This document shows, piece after piece, positions 56,099 through 64,000 of a stretch of DNA of 64,000 nt. The stretch is taken from NCBI RefSeq assembly GCF_013911085.1, contig NZ_JACERN010000003.1, positions 99,250-163,249 on the forward strand. The letters run 5' to 3'. Under the pieces are notes generated by a model, which made no database searches, had not been told where the DNA came from, and saw only the letters and a list, made by a program, of their open reading frames with translations. The stretch's first letter is position 1; each line of letters starts with the position of its first letter. The stretch comes from Aquitalea aquatica. GTDB lineage: Bacteria; Pseudomonadota; Gammaproteobacteria; Burkholderiales; Chromobacteriaceae. The translations under genes were made by a program, and so were the position numbers.

Positions 56099-57292
56099 TC
56101 AGACCGACAGGCCGGCCAGCAGGGCGGTGTCGAGGGCAATCATCAGTTCTTCGTCGGTATTGATCACCAGTGCCGGCACGGAGTCGGTAGTGGTGATACG
56201 GCCAGCCTTACCTCGGACGCATTGTTCGTTGGCGGCGTCGTCCAGTTTGAGGCCCAAAAAGCCCAGCTGTTTGATTACGCGGGCGCGCAGATAGGACGAA
56301 TTTTCGCCAATGCCGCCAGTAAACAGTACGCCGTCCAGTCGGCCCAGTGCCACGGTCAGGGCGGCAATGTGCTTGGCGAGGCGGTAGCTGAAGATGTCCA
56401 GTGCCAGAATCGCTTCCGGCTTGCCGGCCATGGCGGCGTCTTCCAGTTCGCGGCAGTCGCTGGACTGCTCGGATAGGCCCAGCAGGCCGGATTTCTTGTT
56501 CAGCAGATCGGTCACTCCGTTGACATCCAGGCCCAGCTCGGAAGCCAGGTAGCCAAAGATGCCCGGGTCGATATCGCCGGAGCGGGTACCCATCACCAAG
56601 CCTTCCAGCGGCGTCAGGCCCATGGTGGTGTCCACGCTTTTGCCACCCTTGATGGCGGCCGCAGAGGCGCCATTGCCCAGATGGGCGCAGACAAAGGCAG
56701 TTTCTTCCAGCGGCTTGTTCAGCAAACGTGCAGCTTCACCGGTAACAAAGCGGTAGCTGGTGCCGTGGAAGCCATAACGGCGTACGCCGTGTTCGCGGTA
56801 CAGCTGCATCGGCACGGCATACAGATAAGCCTGCTGCGGCATGCTCTGATGGAAGGCGGTATCGAATACGGCTACCTGCGGCAGTCCAGGGAACTGCTGC
56901 ATGCTGGTATGAATGCCCAGCAGGTGTGCCGGATTGTGCAGCGGGGCCAGCTTGGCGCATTTCTCGATTTCGGCGATGACGGTGCCATCAATGACTGCGG
57001 AGGCCTTGAAGTGTTCGCCGCCATGGACCACGCGATGGCCTACCGCCTTGACACTGTCCAGCAAGTCCAGCTCGCGCAGACGGCCGATGATGGCGTTCAT
57101 CGCGGCAGTATGGTTGGCTTCTGCCAGTGGCTGGCTATCTTTCTGGCCGGCATGCTTGAAGCTGATCTGGCCTTGTTCCAGGCCCAGTTTTTCGGCGAGG
57201 CCAGTCAGGATGGCTTGTTTGCTGGCGGTGTCGATCAGGGCAAATTTCAGCGAGGAACTGCCGCAGTTGATAACGAGAATGCTTGATTTCAT
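56099..57292 (-). CDS. ackA: Acetate kinase
   Basis: A 397-residue ASKHA-fold kinase converting acetyl phosphate and ADP to acetate and ATP. Signatures: ILVINCGSSSLKFALID at the N-terminus, HRVVHGGEHF, FDTAFHQSMPQQAYLYAVP and RYGFHGTSYRFV, with LFTGGIGENSSYLRARV. ATG 57292 (MKSSILVINCGSS) is the family start; the frame is open to 57367 but the extra residues are unlike the family. Confidence 0.97.
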   Translation of the reverse strand: MKSSILVINCGSSSLKFALIDTASKQAILTGLAEKLGLEQGQISFKHAGQKDSQPLAEANHTAAMNAIIGRLRELDLLDSVKAVGHRVVHGGEHFKASAVIDGTVIAEIEKCAKLAPLHNPAHLLGIHTSMQQFPGLPQVAVFDTAFHQSMPQQAYLYAVPMQLYREHGVRRYGFHGTSYRFVTGEAARLLNKPLEETAFVCAHLGNGASAAAIKGGKSVDTTMGLTPLEGLVMGTRSGDIDPGIFGYLASELGLDVNGVTDLLNKKSGLLGLSEQSSDCRELEDAAMAGKPEAILALDIFSYRLAKHIAALTVALGRLDGVLFTGGIGENSSYLRARVIKQLGFLGLKLDDAANEQCVRGKAGRITTTDSVPALVINTDEELMIALDTALLAGLSV

Positions 57293-57972
57293 AGGCGCTG
57301 GAGGTAGTAAATGGCTAAAAAGGGGTCCGTTGGGAAAATAACTGTCGCCAGCCGGCATGTCGGCCATATTAGGATTATGACTGTGGCAGCAAGATGACGG
57401 GGCGGAGCAGTTGACGGGCTCCTCTTCTCTTTCCTTTGGTCGGTGTGAACCGGGCGGCGATTATCCAGTGCTGCCGCGGATGCTGCAATGCGGGATTTAC
57501 CTCGCTTGCGCAACGCTGCAATCGCCTGCATTGCCGCAAGGACAAGCCTTGCCGGTGTAGCAGGCCGTGTTGGCGGCGGTGATGATGCGAGTGCATGGGC
57601 GGTAGCAGCCAGCTTTGCGCGTTGCGCTGGTCTGGTGGCCAGCCGCAAGGGCAGTAGATAAGCCCCGGCAGTATAGCATATGAATCATCAGTCACTAATG
57701 TTGCTGCGCACAATTTGAGCTAACTCAATGATTCCTATGAGGGTACAGGATGAAAATGTCCTGAATTTTGCAAAACACCATTTTGTAGTGGCAATGTTTC
57801 AGTCTGCCCTGGCTTTATTGCGCTAAAAATTGCTTGCCCCCCCTTGCCGGGGCGGGCATAATCCCGCCCTCGAAAAGCACAGGCTTGGCCTTTGTTTTAA
57901 TTCATTGTTTTGATGGTTCCGTAAACTCGTTTAGCGAGATTCGGCTGGTCTTATATCTTCTACCACGGAGGT
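57293..57972. other. 680-bp divergent region between ackA and the Rieske oxygenase gene
   Basis: Includes the promoters of both flanking genes. From 57700 onward it is AT-richer; the part near ackA is GC-rich with a Cys-rich possible small ORF on the minus strand (57497-57688) that I do not accept as a gene. A -35/-10 pair precedes the Rieske gene. Confidence 0.45.
57834..57862 (+). promoter_or_regulatory. Candidate sigma-70 promoter of the Rieske oxygenase gene
   Basis: TTGCCC (57834-57839), a 17-bp spacer and CATAAT (57857-57862), about 120 bp before the start codon. Confidence 0.5.
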
Positions 57973-57981
57973 GTGGGAATA

Positions 57982-59091
57982 ATGTCTGATCTGGCTTCTT
58001 CGCAGATGCTACAGGCGTCTGCTGCTCAGCTGCCTATCTATACTTATTTTGATCCCGCTCACTACGAGCAGGAACAAAAACAACTGTTTGCCAATGCTCC
58101 GCTGTATTACGGCCATGAGCTGATGGTGCCCAATGAAGGGGACTACCATACGCTTGACTGGCTGGGCCATGGCAAGATGCTCAAGAATGTGGGCGGTGAA
58201 ATCAAGCTGATTTCCAACGTCTGCCGCCACCGTCAGGCCCTGATCTACCAGGGGCGCGGTAATGGCAACCACATGGTGTGCAATCTTCATGGCTGGACTT
58301 ACGACGCCGAAGGCAAGCTGCTGGGCGCGCCGCATTTCCCGCAAACACCCTGTCTCAATCTGAATCAGACGCAACTGACGCGCTGGAACGGCCTGCTGTT
58401 TGATGCCGGCCGCGATATCGCTGCGGATCTGGCGCAGCTGGGTGTGGCGAAGCATCTGGATTTTTCCGAGTTCGCTTTCCATTCGACGCAAACCACGGAG
58501 TACGACTTCAACTGGAAAACCTTTATTGAAGTCTATTCCGAGGATTACCACGTCGATCCCTTCCATCCGGGCCTGGGCAATTTTGTTGATTGCGCGGAAC
58601 TGAAATGGGAGTGGGGCGCGCAATACCATGTGCAGACGGTTGGTGTGAAAAACCAGCTGGCCCGCTCCGGTTCGCGCGTATACGGCAAGTGGCACGAGGA
58701 AGTGCGTCGCCGCTTTGCCGACCAGCAACCGGAGTTTGGTGCCATCTGGCTGACCTACTACCCCAACATCATGGTGGAGTGGTACCCGCATGTGCTGGTG
58801 GTTAGCGTGGTCATTCCGCGTGGTCCGGAAAAATGTACCGTCATTACCGAGTTCTACTACCCGGAAGACGTGGTGTATTTCGAGCCGGAATTCGTCGAAG
58901 CCGAACAGGCCGCTTACTTCGAAACCGCCAAGGAAGACGACGAAATCTGCTACCGCATGCACCAGGGCCGTCGTGCCTTGTGGCTGCGTGGCGAGAGCGA
59001 GGTGGGGCCGTACCAATACCCCACCGAGGAAGGCATGCAGCACTTCCACGAGTTCTATCGTCGTCAGATGGGCGAAGCCATGGCTGGCTAA
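57982..59091 (+). CDS. Rieske [2Fe-2S] non-heme iron oxygenase, alpha subunit
   Basis: A 369-residue ring-hydroxylating-type oxygenase alpha subunit. The Rieske ligands are CRH...(17)...CNLHGW in VCRHRQALIYQGRG and MVCNLHGWTY. The catalytic domain has the mononuclear iron ligands in NWKTFIEVYSEDYHVDPFHPG. ATG 57982 is chosen because GGAGG stands 10 nt upstream; GTG 57973 is too close to it. No reductase, ferredoxin or beta subunit is adjacent, so the substrate cannot be read from context. Single gene ending in a terminator. Confidence 0.92.
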   Translation: MSDLASSQMLQASAAQLPIYTYFDPAHYEQEQKQLFANAPLYYGHELMVPNEGDYHTLDWLGHGKMLKNVGGEIKLISNVCRHRQALIYQGRGNGNHMVCNLHGWTYDAEGKLLGAPHFPQTPCLNLNQTQLTRWNGLLFDAGRDIAADLAQLGVAKHLDFSEFAFHSTQTTEYDFNWKTFIEVYSEDYHVDPFHPGLGNFVDCAELKWEWGAQYHVQTVGVKNQLARSGSRVYGKWHEEVRRRFADQQPEFGAIWLTYYPNIMVEWYPHVLVVSVVIPRGPEKCTVITEFYYPEDVVYFEPEFVEAEQAAYFETAKEDDEICYRMHQGRRALWLRGESEVGPYQYPTEEGMQHFHEFYRRQMGEAMAG

Positions 59092-59118
59092 GCCAGGGAT
59101 TTCAGTGCAGAATGGCAA

Positions 59119-59144
59119 AGGCGCGGGTTTCCGCGCCTTTTTCT
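59119..59144 (+). terminator. Terminator of the Rieske oxygenase gene
   Basis: GGCGCGG/CCGCGCC with a GTTT loop, followed by TTTTTC. Confidence 0.9.
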
Positions 59145-59152
59145 TTGTCTTG

Positions 59153-59686
59153 ATGACAATGCACTGGCAAAAAAACATTCTCCTATTAGGGCTGTGCCTG
59201 CTGGCTGGCCCGCTGCTGGCGGCCGGTTTTGTCGATCCAGCCAGCAAGATCGGTTTCACCCTGCCTGCCGGCTGGAAAGTGCGCAGCGTGGTGCAGGAAG
59301 GCGTGCGTGTGATCAAGGTAGTGCCGCCCAAGGCGGACCAGCGCGAACGCGCTGCCATCGAAGTCACCCTGCAAGAGCGCAAGGCCGGCAAGGCGGATGT
59401 GCCTGAGCGGCTGCAGCGCCGTTTCCGCCAGGCCGAGGGCGACCGCGAAGCGGCTGTCTATACCCGTTTGAATCCGCACAATGGCCGGCTGGTTACCGAG
59501 TATCGCGAGGGCCGCTTTGTGTCTGGCCGTTTGTGGATCGTGCGGCATAATCTGCAGGTCTTTTTGCCGACGCCGGGTAAACGGCTGCTGGTTGCGCGCT
59601 GTGCAGCCAATGCTTCCGAATTCAAAACCTACCGCCGGCAACTGGAAACCATCTGCCTGTCGGCCAGCTCCCTGCGTAAACCATGA
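59153..59686 (+). CDS. Hypothetical secreted protein
   Basis: About 177 residues. N-terminal signal peptide (NILLLGLCLLAGPLLAA), followed by FVDPASKIGFTLPAGWKVRS and a basic, beta-rich domain. I do not recognise the family; the pattern resembles small periplasmic proteins of unknown function with a DUF1795/PsbP-like fold, but this is a guess. ATG 59153 or 59159 give the signal peptide; no strong ribosome-binding site is visible, and the gene begins right behind a terminator. Confidence 0.7.
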   Translation: MTMHWQKNILLLGLCLLAGPLLAAGFVDPASKIGFTLPAGWKVRSVVQEGVRVIKVVPPKADQRERAAIEVTLQERKAGKADVPERLQRRFRQAEGDREAAVYTRLNPHNGRLVTEYREGRFVSGRLWIVRHNLQVFLPTPGKRLLVARCAANASEFKTYRRQLETICLSASSLRKP

Positions 59687-59725
59687 TGTTTTGCCGCCCC
59701 TTCTGTTTTGTGCCAGGTGTTGCTG

Positions 59726-60595
59726 ATGCCGGCTGATCTATTGTCGCAACTGCGGCGCGGCCAGCTGGGTGCTGGCTGGATGGTGATTGCCGCCGCCTTT
59801 TTTGCCTGGATGGGGGTGTTTGTCAAAGCCGGCGCGCAGCATTTCAATTCCATCGAGCTGCTGTTCTGGCGCACGCTGATCGGCACGGTGATCCTGGGTG
59901 TCGGAATCCGCTGGCGCGGTTTGTCCTTGTCCACACCGCATTGGCTGGGCCATATCAAGCGCAGCTTTGTCGGCTACCTGTCCGTGTCGGCGCTGTTTTA
60001 CGCGCTGACTCATCTGCCGCTGTCCACGGCTGTGACACTCAATTACACCTCTTCGCTGTTTTTCTCGCTGATTTGTGTGGTCAAACTCAAGGACAAGCTG
60101 TCTCGCTCAGCGGCGCTGGCCTTGGGGCTGGGTTTTCTCGGCATTGTGCTGCTGCTGCGGCCCACCTTCAGCTCCGAGCAGTGGCTGGCGGGCGTTATCG
60201 GCGTGCTCTCGGGCGTTAGCGCCGGCTTTGCCGTGTTCCAGGTGCGCGAACTGGGGCAGATGGGTGAACCATCCTGGCGGGTGGTGTTCTGGTTTTTTGC
60301 CATTGCCTCGGTGTTTGGTTTCCTGTGGTTGCTGCTGGGGCCTGGTTTTTCTCCGGTGCATGCCGCCAATGTTTCTTCCTTGCTGGGGGTGGGGGTCTGC
60401 GGCATGTTGGGTCAGCTGGCCATGACCATGGCCTACAAGGAAGGGCGCAAATATCTGGTGGCCAGTTTTGCCTACCTTACCGTGGTTTTTTCCGCATTGT
60501 TGGGGGTGTGGCTGTGGGGTGATGCGCTGGGGTCGGATGCATTGTTGGGCATGGGGCTGATTGTCGGGGCAGGCATCCTGGCAGCGCTGCGCTGA
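59726..60595 (+). CDS. EamA/DMT-family transporter
   Basis: A 289-residue inner-membrane protein with about ten hydrophobic helices in two EamA repeats (GAGWMVIAAAFFAWMGVFVK, and a second half beginning LAGVIGVLSGVSAGFAVFQV). The substrate, possibly an amino acid or metabolite to be exported, cannot be inferred. ATG 59726 has AGGTG 6 nt before it; GTG 59708 is in frame. It begins 39 bp after the preceding gene, so may be co-transcribed. Confidence 0.9.
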   Translation: MPADLLSQLRRGQLGAGWMVIAAAFFAWMGVFVKAGAQHFNSIELLFWRTLIGTVILGVGIRWRGLSLSTPHWLGHIKRSFVGYLSVSALFYALTHLPLSTAVTLNYTSSLFFSLICVVKLKDKLSRSAALALGLGFLGIVLLLRPTFSSEQWLAGVIGVLSGVSAGFAVFQVRELGQMGEPSWRVVFWFFAIASVFGFLWLLLGPGFSPVHAANVSSLLGVGVCGMLGQLAMTMAYKEGRKYLVASFAYLTVVFSALLGVWLWGDALGSDALLGMGLIVGAGILAALR

Positions 60596-60740
60596 TTCAT
60601 GCCAGAAACATGCCACACCTTGACGGTTGTCAGCAGAATCTTCACCGTCGCGCACTAGAATACAATCATGAGCACGCTGCCGATGCTGGCGTGGTTTCAT
60701 TAACAATAACAGGCAGGACTCACACTTTAGGAGATGCAGC

Positions 60741-61097
60741 ATGATTTCTATCCGCGAACAGGATTATGGTCTGGATGTGGCGCTGTTCAATGAATTCTCG
60801 CTGGCGGATTTCAAGCTGTTCGAGGATGCCTTGGTCAAGCGCGTGGCCGAGCAGGGCAGGCCTGATGTCTTGCTGGATTTGTCCGAGCTGGTGGATTTCA
60901 CCCTGGACATGGCGATGGAAGAGGTGAAATTTGTCCGTGCCCATGAGCAGGATTTCGGCCGTATCGCATTGGTGGTCAGTGATGTGTGGATCAAGCTGGC
61001 GGCGCATATTGCCGGCCTGCTGTCACACAATCATCTGGAGTATTTTGACACGGTGGAAGAAGCGCAGGCCTGGCTGGTGCGGCCGGTTGCCGCTTGA
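60741..61097 (+). CDS. STAS/SpoIIAA-like protein
   Basis: A 118-residue soluble protein. Regular alternation of strands and helices, with VLLDLSELVDFTLDMAMEEV, FGRIALVVSDVWIKLAAHIA and a C-terminal EYFDTVEEAQAWLV, matches the SpoIIAA-like family (PF11964). The function is unknown; relatives are anti-sigma antagonist-like. It sits behind a TTTAGGAG site and 60 bp before tex. Confidence 0.8.
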   Translation: MISIREQDYGLDVALFNEFSLADFKLFEDALVKRVAEQGRPDVLLDLSELVDFTLDMAMEEVKFVRAHEQDFGRIALVVSDVWIKLAAHIAGLLSHNHLEYFDTVEEAQAWLVRPVAA

Positions 61098-61156
61098 TTT
61101 TGGAGCGAATGGCGGTAGAGTAGCGGTTTTTGTTCAACACGAAAGAATAAAAACCG

Positions 61157-63475
61157 ATGTTGAAGAGCATTGCCAGCCGTCTGGCGACTGAACTCGCCGT
61201 ACGTGAAAACCAGGTGGCCGCCACTATCGAACTCATCGATGGTGGTGCCACCGTCCCCTTTATTGCCCGTTACCGCAAGGAAGTCACCGGCGGCCTGGAT
61301 GATACCCAGCTGCGCACGCTGGCTGAGCGTCTGGTCTATCTGCGTGAACTGGACGAGCGGCGCAATACCATTCTTGCCAGCATTCGCGAGCAAGACAAAC
61401 TGACCCCGGAATTGACGGCTGCGCTGTATGCCGCCGATAACAAGACCGCGCTGGAAGACCTGTACCTCCCCTACAAGCCCAAGCGCCGTACCAAGGCGCA
61501 AATCGCCCGCGAAGCTGGCTTGCAGCCATTGGCCGACAGTCTGCTGGCTGATCCCTCACAATCGCCGGAAGTGCTGGCGCTGACTTATCTTAATGTCGAG
61601 GCCGGTATCGGTGATGCCAAAGCCGCACTGGATGGCGCCCGCGCCATTCTGATCGAGCAGTTTGCCGAAGATGGCGAGCTGCTGGGCCGTTTGCGTGAAA
61701 AACTGTGGAACGAGGCCGAGCTGGTTGCCAGTGTGGTGGCGGGCAAGGAGCAGGAAGGCGCCAAGTTTGCCGATTACTTCGATCATCGCGAAGCGCTGCG
61801 TGCTACCCCCTCGCACCGTGCACTGGCTTTGCTGCGCGGTCGCAATGAGGGTGTGCTCAGTGTTGCGCTGAAATATCAGCCTGATGAAACCCCGATTACC
61901 GAGCGCTCCAGCTACGAGCTTCTGATTGGCCAGCGCTTCGGTGTGCAGGACAAGGGCCGTGCGGCCGACAAATGGCTGCTGGATGGGGTGCGCCTGTGCT
62001 GGCGCGCCAAGATTTTCCTGTCGCTGGAGCTGGAATTGATGGGCCGGCTGAAAGATGCCGCCGATGGTGAGGCCATCAAGGTGTTTGCCGATAATCTGCA
62101 CGACTTGCTGCTGGCAGCACCGGCCGGTCAACGCGCCACGCTGGGGCTGGACCCGGGTCTGCGCACCGGGGTGAAGGTGGCGGTAGTGGATGGTACCGGC
62201 AAGGTGCTGGATACCACCGCCATCTATCCGCACGAGCCGCGTCGCGAATGGGATAAGTCCATCGCCATTCTGGCTGCGCTGTGCACCCGTCATCACGTCG
62301 ACCTGATTTCCATTGGCAATGGCACCGCCAGCCGCGAAACCGACAAGCTGGCGCAAGACCTGATCAAGGCCTATCCGCAGTTGGGCATGACCAAGATCGT
62401 GGTATCCGAGGCTGGTGCTTCGGTGTATTCGGCATCCGAGCTGGCGGCCAAGGAATTTCCCGATATGGATGTCAGCCTGCGCGGTGCGGTGTCTATTGCC
62501 CGTCGTTTGCAAGACCCGCTGGCCGAGCTGGTGAAGATCGACCCCAAATCCATCGGCGTGGGTCAGTATCAGCATGACGTCAATCAAAGCCAGCTGGCTC
62601 GTGCGTTGGATGCTGTCGTGGAAGACTGCGTGAATGCCGTTGGGGTGGATGTCAATACCGCCTCGGTGCCGTTGCTGACTCGCATTTCCGGTCTCAACAG
62701 CACATTGGCCAGTAATATCGTGGCCTACCGCGACCAGAATGGCGCCTTCAAGAACCGCAAACAGTTATTGAAAGTGCCGCGGCTGGGTGACAAAACCTTC
62801 GAGCAGGCTGCTGGTTTCCTGCGCATACAGGGCGGCGACAATCCGCTGGATGCTTCATCGGTGCACCCGGAAGCCTATCCGGTTGTTGAGAAAATCGTCG
62901 CTAAACTGGGGCGCGAGGTCAAAACGCTGCTGGGTGATTCGGTAACGCTGAAGTCGGTCAAGGCAACGGACTACACGGACGAGCGTTTTGGTCTGCCGAC
63001 GGTAATGGACATCCTGAAAGAACTGGACAAGCCGGGTCGTGACCCTCGTCCGGAATTCAAGACCGCTACCTTTCAGGATGGCATCGAGGACATCAAACAC
63101 CTGCAGCCGGGTATGGTGTTGGAAGGGGTGGTCACCAATGTGGCCAACTTCGGTGCCTTCGTCGACATTGGCGTGCATCAGGATGGCTTGGTACATATTT
63201 CGGCGCTGTCGACCAAGTTCATCGACGACCCGCGCAAGGTGGTCAAGGCTGGCGATGTGGTCAAGGTCAAGGTGTTGGAGGTGGATGTCGCCCGCAAGCG
63301 CATTGCCCTCACCATGCGACTGAACGATGAAGTTGGCACGACCAGTCGTGGCGCGCGGCCGGAAGGTGGACGCGCTTCGGCTGATCAGCGCAAACCACAA
63401 TCATCGTCGCGCGGGGCGCCGCCTGCGGGCGAGTCGGCGATGGCGGCTGCGTTTGCCAAGCTCAAGCAGCGTTGA
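61157..63475 (+). CDS. tex: RNA-binding transcriptional accessory protein Tex
   Basis: A 772-residue protein with the Tex layout: N-terminal helical domain, YqgF RNase-H-like domain ([17 protein letters not shown]), a helix-hairpin-helix region ([21 protein letters not shown]) and a C-terminal S1 domain ([26 protein letters not shown]) plus a basic tail. It binds nucleic acid and affects transcription in many bacteria. It ends near a perfect palindrome and a strong terminator. Confidence 0.95.
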   Translation: MLKSIASRLATELAVRENQVAATIELIDGGATVPFIARYRKEVTGGLDDTQLRTLAERLVYLRELDERRNTILASIREQDKLTPELTAALYAADNKTALEDLYLPYKPKRRTKAQIAREAGLQPLADSLLADPSQSPEVLALTYLNVEAGIGDAKAALDGARAILIEQFAEDGELLGRLREKLWNEAELVASVVAGKEQEGAKFADYFDHREALRATPSHRALALLRGRNEGVLSVALKYQPDETPITERSSYELLIGQRFGVQDKGRAADKWLLDGVRLCWRAKIFLSLELELMGRLKDAADGEAIKVFADNLHDLLLAAPAGQRATLGLDPGLRTGVKVAVVDGTGKVLDTTAIYPHEPRREWDKSIAILAALCTRHHVDLISIGNGTASRETDKLAQDLIKAYPQLGMTKIVVSEAGASVYSASELAAKEFPDMDVSLRGAVSIARRLQDPLAELVKIDPKSIGVGQYQHDVNQSQLARALDAVVEDCVNAVGVDVNTASVPLLTRISGLNSTLASNIVAYRDQNGAFKNRKQLLKVPRLGDKTFEQAAGFLRIQGGDNPLDASSVHPEAYPVVEKIVAKLGREVKTLLGDSVTLKSVKATDYTDERFGLPTVMDILKELDKPGRDPRPEFKTATFQDGIEDIKHLQPGMVLEGVVTNVANFGAFVDIGVHQDGLVHISALSTKFIDDPRKVVKAGDVVKVKVLEVDVARKRIALTMRLNDEVGTTSRGARPEGGRASADQRKPQSSSRGAPPAGESAMAAAFAKLKQR

Positions 63476-63495
63476 GGCAGTTAAACGCTACAGCT

Positions 63496-63515
63496 CGCTA
63501 TCTATATAGATAGCG
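63496..63515. other. Perfect 20-bp palindrome after tex
   Basis: CGCTATCTATATAGATAGCG is identical to its own reverse complement and sits just 20 bp behind the tex stop, before the terminator hairpin. It is followed by TTCTTTC rather than a T-run. It may be a protein-binding site or a weak first terminator. Confidence 0.55.
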
Positions 63516-63523
63516 TTCTTTCA

Positions 63524-63551
63524 AAAAGCCCGGCCCAGCCGGGCTTTTTGC
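63524..63551 (+). terminator. Terminator of tex
   Basis: AAAAAGCCCGGC/GCCGGGCTTTTT with a CCA loop. Confidence 0.9.
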
Positions 63552-63753
63552 TGTCTGTGCCGGTGCGGTGCCTCCTTTTAGCGCCAGCCAGACTGGTTTT
63601 CAGTACCCGGCGTAGCCGCTACTCCACGCATTGCTGTGCATCCGCAGCAAAGCTGTAATAAAACGCCCCTGGCATAATTGTTTTCCCCTCAGTCACTTAG
63701 CGCGCTGTGGGGCGGTATTTGGCCAGAATCTGCAGATTTCTTCGCGCAAAGTG
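63552..63753. other. Region between tex terminator and rRNA promoter
   Basis: About 200 bp without a gene. It would contain upstream activating sequences of the rRNA promoter; I see no phased A-tracts strong enough to name. Confidence 0.4.
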
Positions 63754-63782
63754 TTGACGAGGGTGGGTGGTGGCGGTATAGT
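63754..63782 (+). promoter_or_regulatory. Ribosomal RNA operon promoter
   Basis: TTGACG (63754-63759), a 17-bp spacer and TATAGT (63777-63782), followed by a GC-rich discriminator (TCGCC), as in stringently controlled rrn promoters. It lies about 180 bp before 16S rRNA. Confidence 0.8.
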
Positions 63783-63963
63783 TCGCCTCCTCAGCAGACA
63801 ACGCAGCGACGGAAACGAAACGCAGCGACCTGCACCGCTCTTTAAAAAACAGAATAACCGATAGGTGTGAGTACTTGGCGAAAGCCAAATACTTGCACTG
63901 CAAGAAGAAGAAGTACTTGTTTATTTCTTTGATCTTGCGTGCCAGAAAATTTGCTATGAGATT
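63783..63963 (+). other. rRNA operon leader with boxA-like antitermination site
   Basis: GCTCTTTAAAAA (63837-63848) resembles boxA. A 10-bp direct repeat ACGCAGCGAC occurs at 63801 and 63820. Hairpins TTGGC-GAAA-GCCAA (63875-63888) and CTTGCA-C-TGCAAG (63892-63904) lie further downstream. This matches the transcribed leader of an rrn operon, where RNase III processing and antitermination occur. Confidence 0.65.
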
Positions 63964-64000
63964 GAACTGAAGAGTTTGATCCTGGCTCAGATTGAACGCT
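63964..64000 (+). rRNA. rrs: 16S ribosomal RNA, 5' end (partial)
   Basis: TGAAGAGTTTGATCCTGGCT (from 63968) followed by CAGATTGAACGCT is the universally conserved start of bacterial 16S rRNA. The gene continues beyond the window. The mature 5' end is placed by comparison with E. coli. Confidence 0.97.

Noticed and set aside
54090..56294. 734-codon open frame on the plus strand opposite pta and the end of ackA
   Set aside because: Antisense shadow; pta is complete and in operon with ackA.
57289..57713. Overlapping minus-strand ORFs upstream of ackA (112 and 119 codons)
   Set aside because: No convincing start sites or protein-like composition; the region looks like a divergent promoter gap.

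Overview
This 64 kb window reads as chromosomal DNA of a motile, metabolically flexible betaproteobacterium of the order Neisseriales, most likely family Chromobacteriaceae (Chromobacterium/Aquitalea/Pseudogulbenkiania-like). The grounds are the high GC content, the rpoE-rseA-rseB-mucD-(glutaredoxin)-lepA-lepB-DUF4845-rnc-era-recO-pdxJ-acpS-nagZ backbone, the acnD/prpF version of the methylcitrate cycle, several chemoreceptors, and a ribosomal RNA operon starting at the right edge. The genus is an inference. Gene density is normal, and I see no prophage, insertion-sequence transposase, CRISPR array or tRNA.

Layout. 1-2.3 kb: 5' part of a type VI secretion vgrG, running off the left edge. 2.5-4.8 kb: a small palindromic repeat, then sdaA (serine dehydratase) behind a tandem glycine riboswitch with a very large insertion in its second aptamer. 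4.9-7.7 kb: an NmrA-like oxidoreductase divergent from a LysR regulator, and a soluble CZB-type chemoreceptor. 8.1-11.7 kb: tauABCD for taurine uptake and desulfonation. 11.7-16.5 kb: dbpA, a membrane chemoreceptor with a periplasmic CXXCH heme motif, and a flavoprotein. 16.7-20.8 kb: a second copy of the palindromic repeat, an 1156-residue hybrid histidine kinase and a small TrfB/KorA-like regulator. 20.9-24.1 kb: LysR regulator, fold-III D-ornithine/D-lysine-type decarboxylase and a cationic amino-acid binding protein. 24.2-26.6 kb: a hypothetical protein, an FMN reductase and psd. 26.7-32.8 kb: propionate operon prpB-prpC-acnD-prpF (minus strand). 33.1-36.9 kb: sigma-E envelope-stress operon behind a recognisable sigma-E promoter. 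36.9-45.6 kb: translation, secretion and RNA-processing housekeeping cluster. 45.7-48.1 kb: two tandem paralogous HD-GYP-like proteins that have lost the catalytic His-Asp. 48.2-57.3 kb: hrpA, a six-helix chemoreceptor, pta and ackA. 57.9-63.5 kb: a Rieske oxygenase, a secreted small protein, an EamA transporter, a SpoIIAA-like protein and tex. 63.75-64 kb: rRNA promoter, leader and the first bases of 16S rRNA.

How the genes work together. The metabolic genes converge on C2/C3 acids: sdaA makes pyruvate from serine, the prp genes feed propionyl-CoA to pyruvate and succinate, and pta-ackA interconvert acetyl-CoA and acetate. Three chemoreceptors, a hybrid kinase and two HD-GYP-like proteins make up a sizeable signalling component. 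The parts most worth a second look are the expanded glycine riboswitch on sdaA, the paired degenerate HD-GYP genes, the heme-motif chemoreceptor, the TrfB-like regulator beside the hybrid kinase, and the dispersed palindromic element. I did not find a clearly new multi-gene system.
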